Origin: Sinonovacula constricta
Taxonomy: Eukaryota; Mollusca; Bivalvia; Cardiida; Solecurtidae
Length of the DNA: 64,000 nt
Direction of reading: 5' to 3'
Assembly: GCA_007844125.1 (NCBI GenBank)
Contig: CM017569.1
Coordinates: 5,880,964-5,944,963 of the forward strand
Part shown: positions 37,660 to 51,799 of the stretch, piece by piece
How the letters are laid out: every line of letters begins with the position of its first letter
Numbering within the stretch: position 1 is the first letter of the stretch
The notes under the pieces: generated by a model
Seen by the model: only the letters and a program-made list of their open reading frames with translations
What the model was told of the DNA's origin: nothing
Databases searched by the model: none
Position numbers and translations under genes: made by a program

Positions 37660-39185
37660 AAATAATGAACGGTAAGCAATTCCAGTGTCGCAAGAGTCTG
37701 CAAGAGAAACGCGTTCTTTGCATTTTATGAATTGCTTTATTTATGGAAACTAAATTATGTTGTTTTTCATCTTATCTGAACTCAATTTTTTAGGCTTTAA
37801 AAAGTGGTCCCTTGACAAAAATGAATAACTCTATGACGTCATAACTTTCGTTTTTGACATTTTATAATTCATAAGAATGCATTATGGTTTAAGGACATAC
37901 AGTGTAAGGATTCTATACCTAGAACAAATAATCTTCTTGTAATAAATTGGTTAGAAATTACAAAACTTTTGTATCCGATAAGCTGAACAACTGGACCAAA
38001 CAGAGTGCATATTAAGGAAGTTAGTAGCGATGATATGAATGAATTCGTTTATTTGTCTGTTAACAAATATAATCGAGTAAAATCCCTGTACTTAATCAAT
38101 GTGTCTAATATTCGTGTTTATAAAAAAGAGTGTATTAGTAATTCTAAAACGTAAAGATGAATGACCATTAGAAGCATTTAAAGAATACAATAAAAATCTA
38201 ACCACACACGGTTTATAAAATAGAAACTATATGTTGTGGTTATCAACTGCGTCAAATCAAACTGTTTTCAATACCGTCACGAATGTTTTCTTTATTTGTT
38301 TTGGTTTGATTTAAAGAAAATAGCAATGATGCATTTCATGTATGTTCTGTGCACAACCGTTAACAGAACTGCACTTACGTCCCAGTGGCTAGAGAAGTGG
38401 CAACATAAACATATACACAACGTTTTTTGAGGTGTCGATAATGATGATTTGTTTGGTCACATATCATTTTACGACTAATCTGCATCAAGTATTAGTGCTA
38501 CATTATTCTTTTTTCTTTTCTTTTTTTACAATGGCTGTACGTTCGATGATTTGAGCTAGGTGCACTTTTAACAATTACATGCTCATGACTAATATTAATT
38601 TATTAAATGATGTTTGTGAGTCTGCCGTTGTGCTTAGTATGAACATTTGAACAGTCTTTTTAATCAACAATAAGTTTATTTTCGTGTTATTTTAACAGTT
38701 TTTATTTATAAGAGGTTATTTTCCTGAATAGGTTGGGAGGGAGAAACATCATTCCCTTACACAAAAACGGTAACGTAAATAAAATGGAAAATTATGGCGG
38801 TATATCTTTGATTTAAAATGATAATTAACAACATTTAGGATAATTGGGCTGAAAGTTATAGCGAATAAACAAAGACAGGCTTTAGAGAAAAATAATCAGT
38901 TCATCATACTTTTAAGAAAGATGGTTTCATTAACCATCCCTTTAATTTAACAAAAAGTTATATATCGTCAAGATTGATTGCCGTAAAGCGTAGTTATATA
39001 CATACATATGCCTCATACACAATATTGTACCAATAAGCGATTCAAATTGATACAATACTGTGTCTCTAGAACGGTTTTAATTGTACTAAAGTTTATGTAC
39101 AAACAAATCGAGTATAAGGTTAATTATGATAATAATAATATGAGCCACACATACACGCGCGCTTTGAGTGATGCTTCAGGCCATT
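37660..39185. other. AT-rich non-coding stretch
   Basis: Nothing identifiable. A 64-codon plus frame at 38236 is treated as chance. Confidence 0.4.
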
Positions 39186-39189
39186 GTCT

Positions 39190-39969
39190 CTAATACTTTC
39201 TATGCTGTCTCTAGCCTAATGATATTGTACAGACACTTGCAACAAAAAGGCTTCAGGGTTTGAGCATTGATCAGCTTAAAATGTCTGTATTGTTGAACGC
39301 TGATGATCTTGTGTTATTATTAGCAACAGAATAACAATAAAAAGCTTTTGAATTATTATATTTCTATTGTAAAACTTCAATATTAGTCATTGCTACACAC
39401 AAAGGTAAGTCCATTGTTTTTTTAAGGTGAAAGAACAAATGGTGACTTGACAGGCTATAACGAACCTTAATACAGGTAACGCATTTAATTATCTTTGAAT
39501 CGTAAAATCCTCAGGTGGCTCATTTACGCACGTTTTCCCCTAGCAGGTCTTACAATGAAAGTTTATTATAAACTCAGTTGCTATCCAACTAAAATCACTG
39601 GAATAAGAGTCTATAATAAAATCGATTTTTCATAGACTAGTTTTACCAATACTTACTTATGCGATCGAAGTTTGGGGCTATGAAACTTGTAATTTGAATG
39701 CAATTTGAATTTAAAGCATTTGTTTGATTTCGTGTAAGCAATTACTGGGCATTAAAAACCCAAACCTAGATATCTCTTATATATGTAGAATAAGGCAGAA
39801 TGCCTTTTACACAAATAAGGCTATTGAAATTAATACAACATTGGTTCAAAAATGGACAAAAATGTATCAAACATATAAACATAGTAATGTTTTTAAACAA
39901 AGTGTGTCACAAAACAGCAATGGAATATGGAAATTAGCTTATCGGCCAAGGCATCTAAATATAAATTAA
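39190..39969 (+). pseudogene. decayed LINE (non-LTR retrotransposon) reverse transcriptase, C-terminal half
   Basis: Reading across frames, the order of reverse-transcriptase landmarks is intact. First comes LMILYRHLQQKG (about 39210). Then QGLSIDQLKMSVLLNADDLV, where the YADD catalytic box is now NADD (39296-39307). Then KAFELLYFYC and a KGKSIVFLR-like thumb strand, NAFNYL.IV.SSGGSFT (about 39480), and LPILTYAIEVWGY (about 39640-39685). Last is CKQLLGIKNPNLD in an open frame of 81 codons to the stop at 39969. At least six in-frame stops and several frameshifts show it is long dead. The loss of the YADD tyrosine would also inactivate it. The endonuclease and N-terminal RT regions are absent, consistent with 5' truncation. 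The clade is not assigned. Confidence 0.85.
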
Positions 39970-39974
39970 CTAAT

Positions 39975-42220
39975 GATTTTAATTTTAAAATATATTTACT
40001 TACATAATCAAGATATAAATACATAGTCGCATTGACTAACCTCAGATTTTTGTTACACATTGATAAAAGCAGGGCGAAGGCACAAACCATATTTAGTACC
40101 AGGAAACAAAAGTAATGTAATATTGTCATTAATTATAAGACGAATTTCAACTTTCACTTTATATTAGATGTCCCTATTAAACAGAAAAGATACATTCATA
40201 TAACCATAGTTTTTTAATTAAAATATCCTTAAATTTTCTTTATCTAATTAAGTCATCACGTACATTTCAAAACTGTCAGCCTTTGTTTTAAAAGAATAAG
40301 AACAAAGGAAAAGTTATATCAACATCCAATAAAAACCTTGTTATGCCCTTATGTGCGTTTTAAATATTTACTTATCATACTTTACAAAGTAAATGCATTT
40401 CTTCTTCAGCATTACTCATGTGTGTACTATGAAAATCGTGTTGGACCACCATGCTATTGATAACTATGTATGTTTATATGGTGTTTATATTTTCCATCTG
40501 GCCTGATATAAGAATAAAGACTTTCATACCCCTTTCCGTTATTTTCAGTACTAGGATATACTTTCTAAAATTTGTGATGATAAATAAAGAAAGCGTACAA
40601 CCAATAATACGATGCAGTAATTTCCTGTTTACACCAGAAACCTTTCGATTGTGCTTCAAGATAGAATGCGCGGCACGTTTACTTTATCAATAGCTTATGC
40701 TAAATGAATTACATAATGTCTCCTAAAGATCTGCCGCATTTGCTTCAAATTTCTCATTGTCATTCTGTTATTGTTCGATATGTTAATAAAAATACTGGAC
40801 ATTTTTCCTGGACGACGTTTTTAATTCATTTAGCAGATCATTAATAAAAAGGTAGGCGCGTTTTATCTACACAGTCTATGTGTTTTAAAAGAAAACAAAA
40901 ACGTTGACCAGTGTCATGTTATATCGGAAATGTATTTAATATAAAATGTCCATTTGGTCATGAGGATTTAAATTCAATTTTCACATAGCCACTACCAAAA
41001 TGGTGATTTAACTCGTCGTTAGTTTGGGGTATACATAAACTTATACACATTAATGAATATTGTTTCGCATAACCGGCAATTCTATAAGTAACTTTTGAAG
41101 CAAAACGCTCTGTTAAAACCTTTAAAACCTTGTTTAACGCATATTTCGATTGCATCAGGTCTATTTTGTATTACTCGATGCTATATCAAGCAATAAATTA
41201 GACTGACTAAAGCAAGTTTTTTTACAAAATACATTTACCTTCACCACTGTTGTTAACAACCACTATATTTTGATAGATACGTCTGCATTTGTCTTTCTTA
41301 AGTTAATGGCAAGCATTACACGTGTTTCTGTGTCAAATCAACAGCTTTTATTAAAGTGACAGTCATAAATTGATGAAAGCTTTAGATAAACGTTTTCTAC
41401 TATCACAATGAAAGTATACTTGTGGTAACAATGTCATTTTTAAGCATTTTCGAAGTATACTTTATTTTTATTGTATGCCTTTTTAAACATTGTGAAATAC
41501 AAAGTAAAGTAATATTTACACCATATAAACATCATTTAAACAATCTTATCGTTACACAAATATGCAAAAGAATAAGCATATGACACGAAAGATAACACAT
41601 TCTATATAATGAAAATAATATAACATCTCATATTTAAAATCATAGTAAAGGTTACATGAAAGGTTGATTTAAACAATGAATCTGTCGCCGTGTAAAATAT
41701 AACGTCATAAAGTTTACGTGAAACTAGACTCAGTGTTGCCCTCAATTAAACTAAGGAGTGCACAGTTCAATTCATACCCACGAACACACACACACATTTT
41801 TACTTGACTTCCTACAATTTGTGTGCTTTTCTTTTTTCCTTTTCAATGGGAACAAAACAAATGCTATATATTTTACTATTTGTAAACGCAGATAATTAAA
41901 AAACAGTTACTTATTAGGTTAATCAATGTGTTCGTGAACGTTGTATTGGCTTTAAACATGCATTCATATTTTATACTTCGCACAATCTAATAAGGAACAT
42001 GAAAGTAGGACAGAGAATCCATCTTTATCATTTATACATTTGTACGTTCAGTAATAATACATATCTGTGATGAACCTATTGTCAAACTGTCATAATGCAG
42101 ACAGATAAATATTGTTTAAGACATCGATAACTGATTACTAATGTTAAACAAAGTAAATCCGAATATCCGTTATGTCCATCGACGCAACACCTGCTTTTTG
42201 CTTGAACTATAATATATAAA
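39975..42220. other. AT-rich non-coding stretch
   Basis: Nothing identifiable beyond possible LINE 3' flanking sequence just after 39970. A short (CA)n run lies near 41787-41797. Confidence 0.4.
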
Positions 42221-42225
42221 TGGGT

Positions 42226-42307
42226 GCCCGTGGTCAAATGTCAATGTAGCGGACTTGAAGTTTCTTTGACTTCTCAATCTATTACAGTGTAGATTCGAAT
42301 CTGGTCG
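42226..42307 (+). repeat. tRNA-like SINE head
   Basis: GCCCGTGGTCAAATGTCAATG followed at tRNA spacing by a B box GATTCGAATC (42292-42301). It has the same layout and partly the same sequence as the minus-strand unit at 63545-63630: both begin GCCCGTG, share a GAAGTTTCT/GAAAGTTCT segment, and end in a T-arm before a GGTC/GGGGC close. The extra-long variable region (as in Leu/Ser-type tRNAs) is common to both. Too decayed to fold as a tRNA. Confidence 0.5.
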
Positions 42308-42311
42308 ATAT

Positions 42312-44385
42312 ACGTAATGTAAGAATGTATACTCCGCACCGCGGCCTAGCTTCTATTTAGATGTGCCTTCACAAAAATATCTTGAGGTCGCAACAATAAC
42401 CATCTTCACTAACCACAATGGAAAGGACACTTAACCAGCGGGTCGACTGGACCGATTGACAAAGCACTGCGAACCACTTCGATTTGTTGCTTTCACTGTA
42501 GTCATTTATTGACACTTAATTGTGCATATAAACAAAAATAAACGTGCCAGCAAATCTGTAGTTGATGTGGGCTTCAATTGATTGGACGTGCATACTAATG
42601 CATTAATACATCTAAAAATGGAATTCCTTCAGATCACAACTAAAAGCACTTCTTTTCAGAAAGTATAATAAAAGTGGAACAAATGTGTTTGTTTTGAGAT
42701 GAGTGTAAATGTAGCAATGACAAACTTTTAACAGCAGTCTTTTTAAGCACAATCGACTGTCAATTATTTTGTCACAGTAACAGGAAAGTTTATTTGCATA
42801 TGAAATTAAAAAGGAGAAACGACACATTTTGTGAGACTGACATTAAAGATGTGATGTCACCAATGCCTTAATGCCTAACACAATAATTCTCGTTAATACG
42901 AAGGCAGTTTGAGGTAAAACATTCCGTTTTCATATGTATTAGTCAATTTCAATGTAAATATAAGAAAAGGCATTGGCTGATTATTTTTACAAAAAAAGCA
43001 TCCTTTAAACGGAATTAAAACGTAATAAACATTAGCGCATTGTCAGAAAATAAACTACGTCCAGACAGCAAGTCATCGACAGTATTGATAAAAGACATAG
43101 TAACGTGTCTAAACTTTCTAAACTAATAAGGTAAACGCCTCAAGGGATGTGTAGAAATATTTTCAAGTGAACTTGTAGCAACGGTAAACACTTAATTGTC
43201 ACACGCACGATATCTCTTGACTTAAAATGACGGGGCCGTATGTTTGCAAACTGAAGACATCATATTACCTTTATGATTACATATTAAATTTGAAGGCTAT
43301 GAGTAATTATTTTCTTTCTTCGTGAAATGTTCAACATGTCCATAAACATAATGAGTGTACATAAACATTTGTTGTAACACATTGCGATATAGATGTCAGA
43401 AATGTATGTATCCTAAATACAATTTGGCCATTCAGAGCGTATGCTCTAACAGTTCCGATATTTTAACATGTCCTCACAAAATATATGTATATATCTTATA
43501 TTCTTTAAAATGTACAGTGCTATTGTTGCTATTATGCTTGTTGCTTGTACATAAACAAAGTTCAGGATGCGGCACCTTTTGTTTCATCATAAATATATTT
43601 GATTGAACTAGCTCCTGAACGACCTAAAATTTGTTCGTGCTTGGCTATTACACCAAACAAACACACAATATTTGGTTTCTCTTTATATTGTCTTTGTGAC
43701 TTGTGGATTAATGATAAAAGCTGTTTAAGTACTTTATAATAAATATTTGATGTTGAAAAGATTTTTTGGCTTAGGAAAAGTCAATCCAGATATCAATCAC
43801 CCAATTTTAAGATTTGTAAATTTTAACTTTAAATTTTGCTAATGCATTTGTTTTCTGTCTTCTTTAACGTTCTTTAATCTATCAGAGTTGTATTAAATTG
43901 TCGATTGACAGCCTTTCTCTCGTACAGCAAACATTTATTTGCTGTTTATATGGCAATTCAAAGAAAACTTGTTCTCAAGAACTAAAAAAGTAATGTAATA
44001 TACTACAATTGATATACTATACACATATATCATCATTATGTTCACACCAGTAACATTCATTTTATTCAATTTCAATTATTATTAATCAATAGTCATTTCA
44101 GTGCCTTTTCCGTTGATTTCTTGGTTCTTTAACCTCTCTAAGATGTTCGTTCAGCTAGGTTCACAACGTTAAATTGTTTACTTTTGAATGGACATAAGTT
44201 TACACATTGATCATCAATGCATGTACATACATTGTCAATAAAAAAAGAAAGGACTACTTTATTTATAGTCAGCCGTTTTTGTCTAGTTGTTCAAATCGAA
44301 ATAATAATAACATATTCTTTTCTAAACACTATGTGGACATAATTTTTCAATGACGTCACTACTTTCGTCATAACTTATAGAAAAT
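42312..44385. other. AT-rich non-coding stretch
   Basis: Nothing identifiable. The 83-codon frame at 43355 has no motif. Confidence 0.4.
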
Positions 44386-44387
44386 AT

Positions 44388-44655
44388 CAGCGTTTGGACA
44401 TTTTGTATTAAAATATATCGTTTTTCTTTTCATTGCTTGCATTTGAGAATCTCGTCAGGAAGTGCGATGTTAAAACTCTGGAAACCCGGTTTAAGCACCC
44501 CAGTCTATTGCCGACTGACCGTTCCAAGGCGGTAACTTTCGGGCTTGCTCTTTTCGTTAAATGACTCATCACAAATTACTTTACCTTTGTTCTATGCCTT
44601 TTCGGAGTTTGGTATATGTTGCAATGCTCATAGGACTTTGTAATATATTCTTATT
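44388..44655 (+). repeat. hairpin-cored interspersed repeat, copy 3
   Basis: Very similar to copy 1 from TTTGGACATTTTGTATT through CATTGCTTGCATTTGAGAA, GTCAGGAAGTGCGATGTTAA, CGGTTTAAGCACCCCAGTC, GCCGACTGACCGTTCCAAGG and the tail TATGTTGCAATGCTCATAGG. Part of the left hairpin arm and loop is deleted (CCAGTCTATTGCCGACTG), as is part of the T-rich body. The close match to copy 1 suggests the most recent activity in the family. Confidence 0.8.
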
Positions 44656-44659
44656 TATT

Positions 44660-45838
44660 TCTGGAAATAATAATCTTTCAAATAATTAACACATTTAGTT
44701 GCGTCCAATCGATAAAGATTCAATACCTTATTATTTAGTTGCTAGCGATTTAGCATTTAACTAGATGCGCGTTAGATTTAAACCGTTAATACAAGTGCCA
44801 CTTTCCTGGCCGATAATATCTTTATCATTGGCGACGCGCTGAAGCGCAACGTCTAAATCGTGGAATGCTGGCTTTGCACTTGGGAAAAGTGAGTCTACCT
44901 CTTCTGCGAAGTCTGAAGTCAAAATTCAGCAAATATCGATCTCAGTACAAGGCATGCGAAAATACGCAAATACAATTAAATATTATGTGGATTATTCTGA
45001 TGGAAGCATTTGCTCTACAAAGTAACATCTAAATTTGATGCAAATATTTTTTGCTTCTATCAGAGGTAATTATTTAAGAAATATAGCCAGTTCTGAACAG
45101 TTGGCGTACATCTAAAATAGCATTCAATTTATAACGTTTTAATCAAATAGCTAAGTTAAGAGAGTTTTTTATGACGAGTGGTTTTGTGGGGTTACCTGAA
45201 GGTTATTTATACTCATTCTAATAAATTATCTGAAGAACATAAGCAATTTAACTTTACATTTTGATTATAACAACTGGAGAATTGCCTGTCAAGTCTTATG
45301 GCTCGTCTATAAATGTAATAGACTTTTCAAACTGCGGTTAGGACAAAAAACATCTGGGGCCCTTCCTCGCAAGACGGGATTATGGGTCAAGAAGAGTTCG
45401 AACTAATATAATTAATGCAATTATTCAGTGGTGCTTTATTTGACAAATTTGAGGTTTAGAGATGCATAACATAGTTACACGAACTGTATTTTGTTTGTCT
45501 TAGGCATGTACAATGATAATGTGTTATTATATTGCTTTCACGAAGAAATGAGAACAGCGCAATTCCATTTGTTTAAGTTTTGTTCTCAAAATTATCATCT
45601 CAGGTAATTTTAATTATATTTGTTGCTTGCGCACGAAATGCACGAAGAACATGTTTATTTAAGAAACGACAATTCTACAGTTTACAAGAACAAAGGCAAA
45701 GTATAGATGTTTAATTTTTAGAGTGAATACTTCTTTCACACAAACAGTATGTCTTTGATCATATTTAACCAGGGACTTTATACATGAAGTAGCATCGCTT
45801 CTAGTTTCGTTTTTTATTTGTATTTCATGAACGGGAGT
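44660..45838. other. AT-rich stretch with a small GC-rich imperfect inverted repeat
   Basis: Around 44790-44885 there is a GC-rich segment with the hairpin-like GACGCGCTGAAGCGCAACGT (44832-44851) and outer arms ACAAGTGC / GCACTTGG. Otherwise nothing identifiable. Confidence 0.35.
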
Positions 45839-45840
45839 AT

Positions 45841-45882
45841 AACCCGAGAATGTAACCCGAGAATGTAACCCGAGAATGTAAC
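45841..45882. repeat. 14-bp tandem repeat, three copies
   Basis: AACCCGAGAATGT(A) repeats three times. A single copy of the same word, with a similar AACTAAAAT continuation, sits at 16015. Confidence 0.85.
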
Positions 45883-45889
45883 CTAAAAT

Positions 45890-47775
45890 AAAATAATAAA
45901 CAATTCTGAGGTGAAGAAAATTTGCTACTGAATATTCATATTTGTAAGCTATTTATAGATATACAGGTATGGATAACTGGATATTGACTCTGTGTGGTTT
46001 AAAAGAGTAAAATATAGGGTATAATATAGTGATGTGATGATGAAATCTATGTAATGGGCTACATTGATAATTTAAAATTATGACCTTTTCTTATTTCTGG
46101 TTGCGGTTTGTGGGTTTTAAACATGTGGTTGTCCATGTTCATTCCGAGAATATATTTCAAAGTGATTTCTATTGTTAACTTTCAAATACAAAATCAATTA
46201 TCAATTAACTTTAATAATGAATGTCAAATCCCAATCAAATATATTGTTATTTTATGGTTGCTTTTGATGATTTTTGTTTACAATTTCAACTCAATTGGTT
46301 TTCTGTTAGTGAATAAGTACCTTAGTCATAGTTGGTAAATTATTATGTATATGCCCACAGGTAAAGATATAACGACCTTGCCCTATATAAAAAAGTCATG
46401 TCATTTTTAACAAATGTTTATAATGGAAATTATATTACACTGAATTTCTTAAAGGCATATGATGCAATATTCATGTTTACAAAATAACAAATAATGCATT
46501 GCAAAAGAAAACAAGACGCTATAATGTAAAATAAAAAAAAAATCTTATGAAGTCAAATAGTTTTCGAGATTATTTTTAAATCACAATTCAAAAGTAAAAA
46601 TCATGTTATTTTTTTTGTTTGATTGTGTGTGTTCTTGTTTGTTTGTGTGTTGTTGTATGTTGTTGTTGTTTTTCCTATACGTGGAATTAAAACGACTATG
46701 ATAACTATGCTCGCGGCCAGTTTGGTAAGCAACTCAGTAGTTTGTGCCAACTAGATGCAGCTGCTTTCCCAGACCTTGGACCGCAGACGTGAAAAAAACT
46801 CATCTGATGCCAGCATTCTGTAAACATTTAACATTGCTGTAAAAGTCGAGTCCGTCGACAACTTTCTTCAGAATATTTCACAAATTCCATGTATCGTCCT
46901 TACGCTTTTTTGTTTTCTCGCAGGATAATTATGTACTGCACACAACTCTAAATCGGAAAACAATATTCTGTGAGCTTATACAATCATTTGCTATCTTAAG
47001 ATAATAAATGTAGGTAGAAAATTATCCTTACCTTGTTCGTCAACTAAAACGGACGTTCCGATTACGGTATATGTCTGTTTTCTCTTCTGGTACAAGACAC
47101 AAGGGTCACAATATGTAAAGATAAATTAGCATTTTATTTTATTTTATTTATTTTTTTTTGTAAATAAGAAAGGAGTGCTCAAACCCTGAGTTTATCCAAT
47201 CTCTAGTCTTTACTTATGTTTGCGAGATTTTGTTTATCAATAGAGAATATTTTTGATGTTTCTAACGCTAAAACACAGAAACAACATATAATTATATACC
47301 AAGTGAAAAACTGATGGAGGTATTGGTAACTAGTATGATATTGTCATCAAAATTAAACCAATATCTGGAGACATTTAATAGACATAGATTTTTTTCCATT
47401 AAAAAAGGACAGACTAGAACAATGTTTATTTGAATTAATTGGTTTGATTGAATCATGTTAAAATGGCAAAATAATTAGTTTGTTTGTGGATGGTAAATTT
47501 TTACAAGAAGTCATTTCATTCATCTTTTTGAAACGGCTTGTACCTTTTGGCTATTTACGTAAACATAATGACTTCGACACAAAACCAGTCCTGTATTGAA
47601 TGGTGATTCGTGGTGATTGTTTAAATGTACCTCATACATATTGAAATATAAAACATTATCAGGTTTAATTGCGCAAGTATTTCGTTTTAGGGAAATTATA
47701 AATAACGCAAAACTATTTACGATCAAGTTTCCGTCTTCACTTTAAGTATTGCGACATGGAATATTTCTTGCAGAA
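45890..47775. other. AT-rich non-coding stretch
   Basis: Low-complexity TG/TTG-rich tract near 46610-46675. No gene is recognised. Confidence 0.4.
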
Positions 47776-47780
47776 ACAAA

Positions 47781-47890
47781 AGTTTTATCTACTGCACATT
47801 AATAAAATGATATTTACTGTGTACATTGTACGTTCAAACAGTTTTATCTACTGCACAGTAATAAAATGATATTTACTGTGTACATTGTAA
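47781..47890. repeat. 59-bp tandem duplication
   Basis: AGTTTTATCTACTGCACA.TA through ATATTTACTGTGTACATTGT occurs at 47781 and again at 47840 with one substitution (T/G). This is a recent local duplication. Confidence 0.9.
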
Positions 47891-47894
47891 ACAG

Positions 47895-50800
47895 AAAATA
47901 ACGCACTGCTGATAGTGTTTTGAAATTAAATGGTGTCGCTCTTAACATATTTTTGAATCTTAATGCAGTTCGTCAGTTGTTGATTATGAACATTCATGAA
48001 AAATTCAATAATGCATTTTGGAGTTTTAAACATTTTATCAACAATTGTGTTTCATTTTAGGTCATTTGAATTTTGAATAAGTTGAGCCTATGAGAATAAC
48101 AACAATTTCCGTGCCATAATCCATGGAAACCCTCGTACGTATCAGCTGCTTTAAGAAATAAAGATACGATCTAATAAGTTTCCTAATTCAGAAACACTAA
48201 AAGTTATTTTGCTATCCGAATAGAGGTAATAAGTAAGTAGTAAGTAGGCAGAAAGAGCAGACATAAAATACTGCCTTCACACAGAGAATCAAGTTGTTAT
48301 TAACTGGCAGAATACCAAACCCTTTAACATTGTCCTGACAAACCCGTCTTGTCATGGTTCTTTACTTATATTTGCTTGATCCCAAGCAAGAAACAAATCA
48401 CTTACGGCTTAAACTTTGTACATACCACCACCTTCTTTATGAAATTTAGAACGACACGGCTCGAAGGCATCTCGTACCTAGTTTTGGCGATCTGGAAATA
48501 TGATAAAAACCCTTAAAAAGGTTTGTACTTTTAAAGATTTTCAACCAGACATTAAATAAATAATTCGTCCGCGCCAAATAAGATCGGACTTCCACGAGAA
48601 CAAAATACAATGTCCGTTTTCGTTAACTATGAATATAAACCGTTAATAATATGTCTATTGATAAAAGGATTAAAATCATTAATCAATGTGGGAAAAAATT
48701 AAACATACACTTGTTACAAACAATTTTGTTCGAGCATAAATTAAACATACCCCGATGACCTCATTGAATCATTACAATGTTAAGGCAACGAGCGACGATT
48801 TGCAAATAAACGTACTAAATTATATGCTTTAAATAACGTATTATCTCCACAAAGATTAATATACAAAAACAATGGCATTTTACTACATTGACGATCATTT
48901 TACAAGTCGAGACAATGTTACGATAATGTTGTTGAAATTGCATACTAAATCTGTAAATTGGATAAACATTCGAATAAATCTTTTTATGACGCATCTTAAT
49001 GTCGTATGTTCATTGGGATACGTATGTCACGTTAGTTTTATCCAACAACATACAAGAAAACATATTGCACACTTTACCTTTGAATGTTTTTTTCTGGATT
49101 TGTGTAGGTGTGGCAATGTTATTTAAATAAGAAACAAATTACAGATTAGCGACACAAAGAAATGCGGTTTCGACTCCGTAAAATCTTCGTTTTGTATAAG
49201 TTTCATTCGTTACGAAATTATTGATAGAATATAATAAAGAAACATAGTCAAATTCTTTGTCAATACCAATTTTGTTTAAACCATGGCATAGTATTAAGCA
49301 GAAACGTACCAATGTTGAACAATAACCAGACGGCGACTTCGCATCATTGATTACTAGTCTCTGATCGTTGTCATATTCGTCAATGTAACACACTCACAGT
49401 TGGCTTTATACTATAAGTAACTGGCATGTTTTAGCCAAAATGTTTTCATTGGAGGAAATAAAACCGATTTAGTAAAAGCCACGTAAGTGCTGTTAGTGAT
49501 GAAACCGCGCTGATTGCAAAAACAGAATAATGCAATTGGCAAGAATACAACAAGCTGACATTGTATTTTAGTGTCTTAAAACATCGCAAGAACTATTTCT
49601 TGAGGATAAAAGAATCTGGCATATAAAGCATGGGCGTATTTTGTAGCACCATGCAAAACATGTTTGCCCCATTAATATTTAAGCAAATTAAAATAATCTG
49701 TTGCCTTCGAATGTCATGTTTATATATCACTAGCCTCAGATGGAATCCGAGTTGGCATGATATGGAAAAAAGATTAATATAATTCTGGTACAAGTCTAGT
49801 ATTGTTTTGAATGTTATCAAGACTGTTAATTATTTTACATGTCTATACATATGCGTATATAAAGACAATTTACATTGTGGTCTACAGACAAGAAACCATT
49901 TTGCGACTTACCGTTAAAATATTTCTGTAATCATCACTGACAGTAACAAAATAAATAAATGGTCAATGTTAATGATTTTATCAGGGATTATTTAAACATA
50001 CAGAAGTATTTCATATTTGCAAACAATAAATAAAAATTGCTTTTTTGTCATATTAAAACACAATAAAACCAATGAATTGAGTAAAAGTTCCATATATTTC
50101 GAATGAAAATAAATACAAAAAAATAAGAGCTTGATATTCTGTCGATAGGTACTAGGTAAAAGGGGAATACGCGCGGTGATTACCAGTCAGTTTAGATAAG
50201 CTATAGACAGGCCACATTAAAGCTAAATAGAGAGATGGTTTTCTTTTTAATTAAATATTCCAGACGTTTAATACTTTTGCTTAGATTGAAAACTTTAAAT
50301 AACATTTATTTGCATAAAGATAACACACATTGTATGCATTACTTAACAAATATCAACATAGTTTTGTCAATATTCTATCAGAAAATAATTCGGAAGTCAC
50401 GGATATTTTAGCATATTTAATACGTTTAAAGTGGACACATAATAGCATACCAAGAAATTATTATTTTAGGCAGATCAGAAAAAAGGTTTTGCTGATTCAG
50501 TCATTATCCCCTTTTTTTGCTAAAGAACCATTTCATGTCACAACAAATAATTCATTATTGTCATAATAATTTTTGCAACCTAGCCAAAATAATAATTTGT
50601 TTTACAGAATTTAGTAATGTAATATACAAAACTAAAGAATAAAAATAATAATTTGTCTGTCGGTAATAATGCATTCTAAAACACCGAGAAGAAAACAACA
50701 GGTTATTCGATATCAACAAAAATATGATGGACCGTTGGGTACAAGAAACAGAAGTAGTAATTATGTTGTCTGAAATATCGATCAAATGATTTCTGCTAGA

Positions 50801-51600
50801 CGCTTGTCAAAGTTTTGACATTATTCTAACTTTCTTATTTGAAAAAAAGTATTATCATACCAGCATCTGAAGAAGGAGAGATTGAGGTTGCATTTTACTA
50901 TATATGTATTTGTTCCTTGCAGGCAGAAAATTATACTAGATACACAAACACATAGTTGTCGGGAGTGAAAAAAATGATAAGTTGATCTGATTTGATTTCT
51001 TAATTTTACATGGAGAGTTTGGTTATTTTTTTTGGAGAATGTATATGGTACGCTAAATAAAGATGCGATTTAAAGACTTTAACTTTACCAGTTTTGACTA
51101 CAGGCGAGCACCTTTATCTGCATAACTTAACTGATTTTCTGGAAACTGCATTTTTATGTAAAATATTATTTACTTGACACATAGCAAATATTTCATTGAC
51201 ATGGCGTAGAGCTTTGTGTTTCTTCTGCTAGTCCCGTAAGTTAGTCAGATGCAATATCTGAACCATGTGCATCCGATATTTGTTCCTTACTTTTCTATTT
51301 GTCTGCTGATAACAAATTACACGGACAGTTTTTTACTGATACATTTATATGAACATATTTATGTTTTGGAGTAGATTACCAGGGAAAATAAAATATAAGA
51401 AACTTATTGTCTTTGAAACGTAATAACATAAACCTTACAAAAACAATTTACAAATACTTTGAAAACAAACTATACTCAATCGTCATTTTAAACATAAATA
51501 AGACAAACCCATTTCGCCTGGATAAACATTGACACTGCAACTGATACTGCATATCATTTTGGAAACTGTATAAAGTCAAATCAAATTATCATTTTATAGC
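47895..51600. other. AT-rich non-coding stretch
   Basis: Open frames at 48872 (plus), 49139 and 49593 (minus), 50330 (plus) and 50561 (minus) show no motif. No RNA gene or repeat is recognised. Confidence 0.4.
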
Positions 51601-51627
51601 CAAATTAAATTACTACCAGTTAAGATA

Positions 51628-51790
51628 TGCCGTTCGAGAAGCAAACCTCGAAAAGACGTGATGAGCTAAAAAAAACTGAACATTGATTACTGCCTCCAAT
51701 CCCAACGAACGTGTGAAATATAGAATCTTTCTACGATCTATAAAGGAGAGAAGAATAGCAGCAAGCAAACATCCATTGGAAAGCAGTTGT
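51628..51790 (+). pseudogene. coding-like fragments in two frames, product unknown
   Basis: ATG at 51628 begins MPFEKQTSKRRDELKKTEH then a stop. In another frame the next 37 or so codons read NPNERVKYRIFLRSIKERRI and continue AASKHPLESSC to a stop near 51796. The charged composition is unlike the background, and the frame change suggests a broken coding sequence or processed pseudogene. Family unknown. Confidence 0.2.
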
Positions 51791-51799
51791 TCCTAGACG

